From assembly GCA_020059785.1 (NCBI GenBank), contig JAGVBL010000300.1, forward strand, positions 1 to 7,896: 7,896 nt of DNA. Direction: 5' to 3'. Under the pieces are notes generated by a model that worked only from the letters and a program-made list of their open reading frames with translations, was not told where the DNA came from and did no database searches. Position 1 is the stretch's first letter, and every line of letters starts with the position of its first letter. The translations under genes and the position numbers were made by a program. The stretch is from Ignavibacteriales bacterium (GTDB taxonomy: Bacteria; Bacteroidota; Ignavibacteria; Ignavibacteriales; Melioribacteraceae). Positions 1-5,658 of the stretch are shown in pieces.

Positions 1-980
1 TATTTGAAAGAATGTATAGCAGAATTAAGAAAAATGTAGAAAGTCAACCTGAGAAAAAACAGAAAATATTTAATTGGGCAATTGAAACCGGAAAGGAATT
101 TCAGATTGCAAAAAAATCAGGTCATCCAATTCCTATAATGCTTTCATTAAAAAGAAAACTTGCAGATAAATTAGTATTTGCTAAGTTGAGAGAAAGAACA
201 GGCGGACGTTTAAGATTTTTTATTTCCGGTGGTGCTGCACTTTCCAGGGAACTTGGAATTTTCTTTGAAGCTGCTGGTATCTTAATAATTGAAGGATATG
301 GATTAACGGAATCATCACCTGTTATTACAGCAAACCGATTGAATGATTATAAATTCGGTACAGTAGGTAAACCGATGCCCGGTGTTGAAGTAAAAATTGC
401 AAAAGATGGAGAAATACTTGCTTACGGTCCGAACATAATGCAAGGTTATTACAAAAACAAAAAAGAGACGGAAGAAACAATTAGGGATGGATGGTTACAC
501 ACGGGTGATATTGGTGTGTTTGATGCCGAAGGATTTTTAATTATTACCGATAGAAAAAAACATCTCTTCAAAACTTCCGGTGGAAAGTATATAGCACCAA
601 CTCCAATAGAAAATATGTTCCTTGCAAGCAAGTATATCGATCAGTTTGTAATTATAGGTGATAGAAGAATGTTCATTACTGCTCTTATTGTACCTGATTA
701 TGAAGCACTAAAAGAATACGCCGATGCAAATAGAATTCAGTACAGTAATTTAGACGAACTTGTAAAGATGAAGCAGATATATGAATTGCTTGATAAGGAA
801 CTTGGAGAATTCCAGAAGAAACTTGCTGCGTTTGAAAGGATTAGAAAATTCGCAATACTCGATAAACCCTTTACAATTGAAGGCGGCGAACTTACTCCTT
901 CCTTAAAGGTTAAGCGTAAAGTTATTGAAGAGCGTTATAAAGATTTAATTGAAGAGATGTATAAGGGTATGGAAGGATAA
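1..980 (+). CDS. Long-chain acyl-CoA synthetase (AMP-forming), C-terminal part; 5' end outside window
   Basis: This enzyme activates long-chain fatty acids to acyl-CoA through an acyl-adenylate, using ATP and CoA, at the cytoplasm/membrane interface. The frame is open to the left edge (first full codon at 3), so the ATG at 12 is internal. Counting from that ATG, the ANL-superfamily motifs appear in order: SGGAAL (72-77), the adenine-binding YGLTES (96-101), GWLHTGDIG (160-168) with its ribose-binding aspartate, the DRKKHLFKTSGGKYIAP hinge region (180-196), and LTPSLKVKR (294-302) near the end, which carries the likely C-terminal catalytic lysine region. The TSGTTGxPKG ATP loop is missing because it lies upstream. 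Family members run to about 600 residues, so roughly half is absent. The LTPxLKVKR ending and the KTSGGKYI motif favour the FadD15/eukaryotic ACSL-like branch over short-chain synthetases. The exact chain-length preference cannot be read. Confidence 0.93.
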   Translation, partial: FERMYSRIKKNVESQPEKKQKIFNWAIETGKEFQIAKKSGHPIPIMLSLKRKLADKLVFAKLRERTGGRLRFFISGGAALSRELGIFFEAAGILIIEGYGLTESSPVITANRLNDYKFGTVGKPMPGVEVKIAKDGEILAYGPNIMQGYYKNKKETEETIRDGWLHTGDIGVFDAEGFLIITDRKKHLFKTSGGKYIAPTPIENMFLASKYIDQFVIIGDRRMFITALIVPDYEALKEYADANRIQYSNLDELVKMKQIYELLDKELGEFQKKLAAFERIRKFAILDKPFTIEGGELTPSLKVKRKVIEERYKDLIEEMYKGMEG

Positions 981-989
981 TCTTTAAGT

Positions 990-1027
990 ATCTTGCTCAT
1001 GATCCTGATCATGATCATGAGCAAGAT
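990..1027. terminator. Bidirectional hairpin terminator between convergent genes
   Basis: A perfect 15-bp inverted repeat (990-1004 against 1013-1027, ATCTTGCTCATGATC and its complement) encloses an 8-nt loop. It lies in the 61-bp gap between the converging stop codons of the acyl-CoA synthetase (980) and the phosphatase (1042). On the + strand it is followed by a T-rich run (1027-1034), the form of a factor-independent terminator. The - strand has a weaker T-rich tail. The stem-loop contains three GATC sites spaced 6 bp apart (1001, 1007, 1013). Confidence 0.72.
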
Positions 1028-1041
1028 TTATTTTATATCAG

Positions 1042-2361
1042 CTACTTAAGCAATCTACCAAACAACGTCAGATACATAAATTTATAAATATCAGTGTTGT
1101 CAATAGAACCTTTCACAAAGTCAGAATTTAATCCGGCTGCCCTAACTAAAACAGATCCGCAAACATCATCGGTTGTTGACCAGCTTATAACAAATGGAAA
1201 TGTTCTGCCCAATTTATCAGGTGCAGATCTGAAGGGGAAAGACCCACTGCCGTTTATACCATCATAAGGTGCGCCATTAGGTGCTAACTTTGGAAGCGGC
1301 TTATCAAATGGAAAATAATCCTCTGTGTAACTTATTGCTTCCATTCCTCCTGCTTCGCTATCGGAACATGTAATTAAAAGTGTATTCGGATTTGTGTTAA
1401 TGTAATTCATTGCTATGCCCAATGCATCGTCAGCTCGCTTTAAAGATTCAAGCATCCCTTTTGCATTATTCTTATTCCCGAAATTATCTGTCCCTTCTTC
1501 TTCAACTATTAAAATAAATTGCTGATTATTCCTGGATAATATTTTAATAGCAGCTTCAGTCATCTCTGCTAATGTCGGCGCTTCCGGTTTAAAATTCTCA
1601 AGATTTAGTCTAGCTTGTTCTTCTTCGGTTTTGTCGTTAAATGTATGTCCCTCTGCAAATATTCCAAGAAGTTTATTTACATCAGGACTAATATTTTTAA
1701 GCTGCTCACGGGTGTATACAATTTTATAACCAAGTTTCTTAGCCTCATCAATAAGATTAAGTCCGTCGGTTCTTTTCCCTTGACTGCAATAAAATCCTTT
1801 TACACCCTCAGGAAGCAGCCATTCTTCACCGCCATACATAATAACATCAACTCCCGATAAAATAGTTTGTCTGGCAATTTCCTGGTCTTCTTTTCTAGCA
1901 TTTACCGAAGCAACAAATGCTCCCGTTCCCGGTTCAATAATACTTCCTGAATTTACCAAACCGGTTTTAATTCCAGATTCCATTGCTTCCTGAATTATGC
2001 TCATTTTTTTCCCTGAACGAGCTGTAGGAATTTGGTGATTGTCATCCATTCCATAAGCACCAACACCTACTTTAACTCCATAAGCGTGAACTGTTCCACC
2101 GCCATTTGATGTTGCTGTCAATGAGTTTGTTAAGTGTCCTAAGTAAATACCAATGTTCGGTAAATTATCCCAGTTTAATTTGTTGTCCGGACCTACATAC
2201 AGCATTCGTGCTGCATTCCATACGGCTAATGATGTTCCATCGGGATGAATAAAAATTACATTCCCTTTTTGAAATCCGGATGAAGGTTGGGTTTTTATTT
2301 CTTGTGCAGAGATTAAAAAACATATTAGAATAATAATGAAAAGTTTTGAAGTAAGTTTCAT
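1042..2361 (-). CDS. Secreted alkaline-phosphatase-family protein with altered metal site
   Basis: This 439-residue member of the alkaline phosphatase superfamily is predicted to be a periplasmic or secreted phosphomonoesterase. A signal peptide is clear: a lysine-containing N-terminus, a hydrophobic run at about 7-17, and likely cleavage after Ala19. Aligned by eye with E. coli PhoA, the first-strand Asp is D41 in HPDGTS (D51), the nucleophile is S85 in TSNGGG before YGVK (S102), the phosphate-binding Arg is R156 (R166), and the acidic ligands are E287 and D292 in VEEEGTD (E322, D327) and D334 in CSDSEAGG (D369). The three zinc histidines are not conserved: N296 replaces H331, S335 replaces H370, and D398 or D399 replaces H412. 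D153 and T155 correspond to E143 and G145. The length is typical and the frame intact, so it is not a pseudogene. The start is supported by a good Shine-Dalgarno. The gene is monocistronic here and convergent with the acyl-CoA synthetase. The fold is confident; activity and metal preference are not. Confidence 0.88.
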   Translation of the reverse strand: MKLTSKLFIIILICFLISAQEIKTQPSSGFQKGNVIFIHPDGTSLAVWNAARMLYVGPDNKLNWDNLPNIGIYLGHLTNSLTATSNGGGTVHAYGVKVGVGAYGMDDNHQIPTARSGKKMSIIQEAMESGIKTGLVNSGSIIEPGTGAFVASVNARKEDQEIARQTILSGVDVIMYGGEEWLLPEGVKGFYCSQGKRTDGLNLIDEAKKLGYKIVYTREQLKNISPDVNKLLGIFAEGHTFNDKTEEEQARLNLENFKPEAPTLAEMTEAAIKILSRNNQQFILIVEEEGTDNFGNKNNAKGMLESLKRADDALGIAMNYINTNPNTLLITCSDSEAGGMEAISYTEDYFPFDKPLPKLAPNGAPYDGINGSGSFPFRSAPDKLGRTFPFVISWSTTDDVCGSVLVRAAGLNSDFVKGSIDNTDIYKFMYLTLFGRLLK

Positions 2362-2370
2362 TCTTAGTTG

Positions 2371-2377
2371 TCTCCTT
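2371..2377 (-). promoter_or_regulatory. Ribosome binding site of the phosphatase gene
   Basis: Read on the minus strand, AAGGAGA lies 9 nt before the ATG at 2361-2359. It is a near-consensus Shine-Dalgarno and fixes the start of the phosphatase, in agreement with the signal peptide beginning at that methionine. Confidence 0.75.
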
Positions 2378-2389
2378 ATTTAAGAGTTG

Positions 2390-2397
2390 CAAATTTA
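2390..2397 (-). promoter_or_regulatory. Putative -7 box (TAAATTTG) of the phosphatase promoter
   Basis: On the minus strand the bases read TAAATTTG, an exact match to the TAnnTTTG -7 element described for primary-sigma promoters of Bacteroidetes. It ends 28 nt before the phosphatase start, which leaves a short leader containing the Shine-Dalgarno. I could not find a convincing TTTG -33 element at the expected spacing, so the call rests on one box and its position. Confidence 0.45.
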
Positions 2398-2509
2398 TTC
2401 ATTTTTTCAAAATTGATGAATTTTTTTATGTTAATAAATTATAAACAGTTGAACTGCAACATTAATTCACAAACTTCTACTGTAAAGAGTTTAAAAACCC
2501 ATTTTTTCT

Positions 2510-2517
2510 TATATTTG
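2510..2517 (+). promoter_or_regulatory. Putative -7 box (TATATTTG) of the metG operon promoter
   Basis: TATATTTG matches the Bacteroidetes TAnnTTTG -7 consensus exactly and ends 29 nt before the metG TTG start. A TTTA at 2490-2493, 16 nt upstream, is a one-mismatch candidate for the -33 TTTG. The spacing to the start mirrors that of the divergent phosphatase box, which supports both. It would drive the whole + strand unit of metG, methyltransferase and foldases. Confidence 0.5.
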
Positions 2518-2546
2518 ACCTCATTAAAAATAAGAGTGGATAAATT

Positions 2547-4607
2547 TTGGACAATTCAACTATTACCAATAAAGAAAAAGTCCTTGTAACATCTGCATTA
2601 CCATATGCAAACGGAAGAATCCATTTAGGCCATTTAAGCGGTGCATATCTTCCGGCAGATATTTATGTTCGATATAAAAGATTAAATGGCGACGATATAA
2701 TTTACATTTGCGGTTCCGACGAACACGGTGTACCAATAACGATTACTGCCGATAACGAGAAAGTATCACCCAAAGTTATTATAGATCGGTATCATGAATT
2801 AAACAGGTTGGCTTTCGAAAAATTTGGTATGAGTTTCGACATCTATTCTAGAACAAGTCTTCCTGTACATCACCAAACAGCTCAGGAATTTTTTAAGTCA
2901 TACTTTAACCAGGGTTTGTTGGTTGAAAAAAAATCACTCCAGTTTTATGATGAAAAAGTAAAGATGTTTTTACCGGACAGGTATGTTGAAGGCACATGTC
3001 CAAGATGCGGAAATGAAGAAGCACGCAGCGATGAATGTGAAAAGTGTGGATCATTATATGAACCTTCGGAGTTGAAAAATCCGAAAAGTAAAATTTCCGG
3101 CGAAACACCTGTACTAAAAGAAACTTCTCACTGGTATTTCCCGCTGGGAAAATTTCAGGAGAGATTAGAAAAATATATTTCGGAAATGAGTGAGAAATTC
3201 GGCTGGAAAGAAAACGTACTTCAGTATTGCCGCGGATGGTTTAAAGAAGGATTAAAAGACCGTGCATATACAAGGGATCTTGATTGGGGCGTAAAAGTAC
3301 CTGTTGATGGAGCTGAAGGTAAAGTTCTTTATGTCTGGTTCGAAGCCGTACTTGGTTACATCTCGGCAACAAAAGAACTTTCCCAAAAGAGAAATGAGCC
3401 GGAACTATGGAAAAAATTCTGGCAAATGAACGATACAAAATACGTGGCATTTATTGGTAAAGATAATATTGTCTTCCACACAATTATTTTCCCGGCAATG
3501 TTAATGGCATGGAACGATATTCAACCGGATAAATATATTTTACCACAGAATGTGCCGGCTAATGAGTTTCTTAATTTTGAAGGTAAGAAGTTTTCCAAAT
3601 CGCGCGGATGGGGAGTAGATGTTCTGGAATTCCTCGATCTCTTTCCACCTGATCCATTAAGATATACTTTGGCTGCCAATCTTCCGGAAAACAAGGATAC
3701 TGATTTTTACTGGAAGGAATTTCAATCAAGAAATAACGGCGAGTTGGCAGATATACTTGGTAATTTCATTAACCGGACATTCACATTTGTATTTAAACAT
3801 TTCGAGGGAAAAGTTCCGCCGCTTGGTAAACTGGATAAAATTGATGAGGATATGATAAAATTGATTGAAGAATATCCGGCTAAAGTTGGTGAACTTATCG
3901 ATCGGTATAAAATTAAAGATGCTGTTTTTGAAATGATGAATCTGGCAAGAGCCGGTAATAAATATTTTAACGACTCCGAACCCTGGGTTTCGGTTAAAAA
4001 AGATAAAGTAAAATGTGCTACTGCATTAAATATCTGTCTCAATTGTATTTATACCTTGGCCGAGTTATTCGAACCGGTAATTCCATTTTCTTCCGAAAAG
4101 ATTTTTAAGATGCTCAATGCAACTAAATGTAACTGGAGCACAAGCGGAAGTCTTAATTTGAAAGAAGGTCATTTACTCGGTCAGTCTGAAATTCTCTTTA
4201 CTAAAATTGAAGATAAAGTAATTGACGAACAGATTAATAAACTTGGTAAACCCGATGGCGAATTAAAAACTGTTGATGAAGAGATTACAATTGATGATTT
4301 CAAGAAAATAAAACTTAGAGTTGCGGTTATTAAAAATGCCGAGAAGGTAAATAAAAGTGAAAAACTGCTGAAGTTAAAAATTGATCTTGGTAATGAAGAA
4401 AGACAGTTGGTTGCCGGAATTGCAAAGAGTTACGAACCTGAAAATCTAATTGGTAAGAAAGTATTGGTAGTTGCGAATCTCAAACCGGCAAAATTGTTCG
4501 GATTGGATTCACAGGGAATGGTGCTCGCTGTTGATACTCCGGAAGAAGGAAAGGTTAAACTTATCGAGATCGATAACAGTGTATCTCCCGGTACATTAGC
4601 AAAGTAA
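2547..4607 (+). CDS. metG: Methionyl-tRNA synthetase with fused C-terminal tRNA-binding domain, TTG start
   Basis: This cytoplasmic class I synthetase charges tRNA-Met with methionine using ATP and is essential for elongation and initiation. Of its 686 residues, the Rossmann catalytic domain begins at VLVTSALPYANG with the HIGH-type signature HLGH (26-29). A four-cysteine zinc knuckle follows (C151, C154, C164, C167), then the KMSKS-type loop KFSKS (348-352), an alpha-helical anticodon-binding domain (about 390-550), and a Trbp111/EMAP-II-like tRNA-binding OB domain (about 577-686, with VAGIAKSYEPENLIGKKV and NLKPAKLFGLDSQGM). This is the full length of the MetG form with fused OB domain. The start is TTG: an in-frame TAA lies at 2541, only ATT (2544) and TTG (2547) fall between it and the conserved N-terminus, and the next in-frame ATG is deep in the catalytic domain. 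The upstream GAGTGG is a weak Shine-Dalgarno. It is first in a probable operon; the methyltransferase follows after 20 nt. Confidence 0.97.
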   Translation: MDNSTITNKEKVLVTSALPYANGRIHLGHLSGAYLPADIYVRYKRLNGDDIIYICGSDEHGVPITITADNEKVSPKVIIDRYHELNRLAFEKFGMSFDIYSRTSLPVHHQTAQEFFKSYFNQGLLVEKKSLQFYDEKVKMFLPDRYVEGTCPRCGNEEARSDECEKCGSLYEPSELKNPKSKISGETPVLKETSHWYFPLGKFQERLEKYISEMSEKFGWKENVLQYCRGWFKEGLKDRAYTRDLDWGVKVPVDGAEGKVLYVWFEAVLGYISATKELSQKRNEPELWKKFWQMNDTKYVAFIGKDNIVFHTIIFPAMLMAWNDIQPDKYILPQNVPANEFLNFEGKKFSKSRGWGVDVLEFLDLFPPDPLRYTLAANLPENKDTDFYWKEFQSRNNGELADILGNFINRTFTFVFKHFEGKVPPLGKLDKIDEDMIKLIEEYPAKVGELIDRYKIKDAVFEMMNLARAGNKYFNDSEPWVSVKKDKVKCATALNICLNCIYTLAELFEPVIPFSSEKIFKMLNATKCNWSTSGSLNLKEGHLLGQSEILFTKIEDKVIDEQINKLGKPDGELKTVDEEITIDDFKKIKLRVAVIKNAEKVNKSEKLLKLKIDLGNEERQLVAGIAKSYEPENLIGKKVLVVANLKPAKLFGLDSQGMVLAVDTPEEGKVKLIEIDNSVSPGTLAK

Positions 4608-4627
4608 ATGAATTATGACGGCGAAAT

Positions 4628-5572
4628 ATGAAGAAACAATCAAAATCACCGCTTAACCGGACTTTAAAAATTTCTGCTTCCGATTTTGAAAAATATTCCG
4701 CCAATTTAATTACGGTTAATAAGAATGAGTCCGTTTCTAAAATAATAAACAAAACAATCTGCCAGGATGTTTTTGATGTAATAGACCTGTTACCCGATAA
4801 CTTTGTTGACTTGCTAATTGTAGATCCGCCTTATAACCTTTATAAATCTTTCAATGCGCTTAAAATAAAAGTTATCTCCATTAATGAATATTCGGAATGG
4901 ATTAATAATTTCATCACCAGGATATTTCATACGCTAAAGAAAAACGCAACGGTTTACTTCTGCAGCGACTGGAAAACTTCTATTTCAATCGGGCATATTT
5001 TAGAAAAATTTTTTTATGTTAGAAATAGAATAACATGGGAACGTGAAAAAGGACGTGGTGCTAAATCCAACTGGAAAAATAACTCGGAAGATATATGGTA
5101 TTGTACAGTTTCCCGGAATTATACTTTTAATCACGATGCGGTTAAATTAAACAGGAAGGTTATTGCTCCTTATAAAGATGAAAATGGAAAACCGAAGGAT
5201 TGGTCGAAGAATAGTAATGGAAATTTTCGCTTGACCTTCCCGTCAAATATCTGGACTGACATTTCAGTTCCATTCTGGTCGATGCCGGAGAATACAGATC
5301 ATCCTACTCAAAAACCGGAAAAATTAATTGCAAAGCTTATACTTGCAAGCTCTAACAAAGGTGATATAGTTTTCGATCCATTCCTTGGATCCGGAACAAC
5401 TTCTGTAGTTGCGAAAAAACTTAACAGAAATTATTTAGGCATTGAATTAGATAAAATGTATGCATGTCTTGCAGAAAAAAGATTAGAAAAAGCCCAAATT
5501 GATAAGAAAATCCAGGGTTATGAGCATGGAATTTTCTGGGAAAGGAACACAATGCCTTTCAAAGTTGAATAA
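4628..5572 (+). CDS. Site-specific adenine-N6 DNA methyltransferase, beta class, no restriction partner in view
   Basis: This 314-residue enzyme is predicted to transfer methyl from S-adenosylmethionine to N6 of adenine in a short DNA target. The order of motifs is that of the beta group: catalytic motif IV DPPYNL (66-71) comes first, then a target-recognition stretch (about 135-215, including EREKGRGAKSNWKN), then HPTQKP (225-230) and the SAM-binding motif I FDPFLGSGTT (249-258). DPPY rather than a PC motif argues for N6-adenine, although some DPPY enzymes modify N4-cytosine. All key motifs are present and the length is normal. An in-frame TGA at 4616 leaves ATG 4628 as the only sensible start, though its Shine-Dalgarno is weak. 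It sits 20 nt behind metG and its TAA overlaps an ATG by one base. No endonuclease gene is adjacent on either side, so it looks like an orphan or regulatory methyltransferase. The target sequence cannot be deduced by eye. Confidence 0.92.
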   Translation: MKKQSKSPLNRTLKISASDFEKYSANLITVNKNESVSKIINKTICQDVFDVIDLLPDNFVDLLIVDPPYNLYKSFNALKIKVISINEYSEWINNFITRIFHTLKKNATVYFCSDWKTSISIGHILEKFFYVRNRITWEREKGRGAKSNWKNNSEDIWYCTVSRNYTFNHDAVKLNRKVIAPYKDENGKPKDWSKNSNGNFRLTFPSNIWTDISVPFWSMPENTDHPTQKPEKLIAKLILASSNKGDIVFDPFLGSGTTSVVAKKLNRNYLGIELDKMYACLAEKRLEKAQIDKKIQGYEHGIFWERNTMPFKVE

Positions 5573-5644
5573 TGAGAGTAAATTTAGATTTTCTTGCTAT
5601 TTTTACACTTCACTTTACAAATGATTTAATGATTCTAAAACTTA

Positions 5645-5652
5645 ACGGAGGT
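5645..5652 (+). promoter_or_regulatory. Shine-Dalgarno that decides the start of the foldase lipoprotein
   Basis: ACGGAGGT contains the strongest ribosome binding site in the window, with GGAGG at 5647-5651 placed 7 nt before ATG 5659. It selects this methionine over the in-frame ATG at 5572 that touches the methyltransferase stop. The lipoprotein signal peptide starts exactly at 5659. Confidence 0.82.
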
Positions 5653-5658
5653 TTATTA

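Noticed and set aside
12..14. ATG at 12 as a true start of the acyl-CoA synthetase
   Set aside because: The frame is open to the window edge, and the family's N-terminal half with the ATP loop is missing, so this is an internal methionine.
1615..1860. 81-residue + strand reading frame inside the phosphatase gene
   Set aside because: It lies wholly opposite a well-supported coding region, has no ribosome site or recognisable domain, and reads as antisense of conserved protein sequence.
2397..2421. ATTCAT/ATGAAT inverted repeat as an operator or terminator
   Set aside because: Only 6 bp of AT-rich stem with a 13-nt loop; expected by chance in this composition.
2541..2549. TAAATTTTG as another -7 promoter box
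   Set aside because: It has three bases between TA and TTTG instead of two, and it overlaps the metG start codon.
5572..5658. Upstream in-frame ATG at 5572 as the start of the foldase gene, giving a 690-residue protein
   Set aside because: It would put 29 residues before a complete lipoprotein signal peptide and has no ribosome site, while ATG 5659 has GGAGG at ideal spacing.
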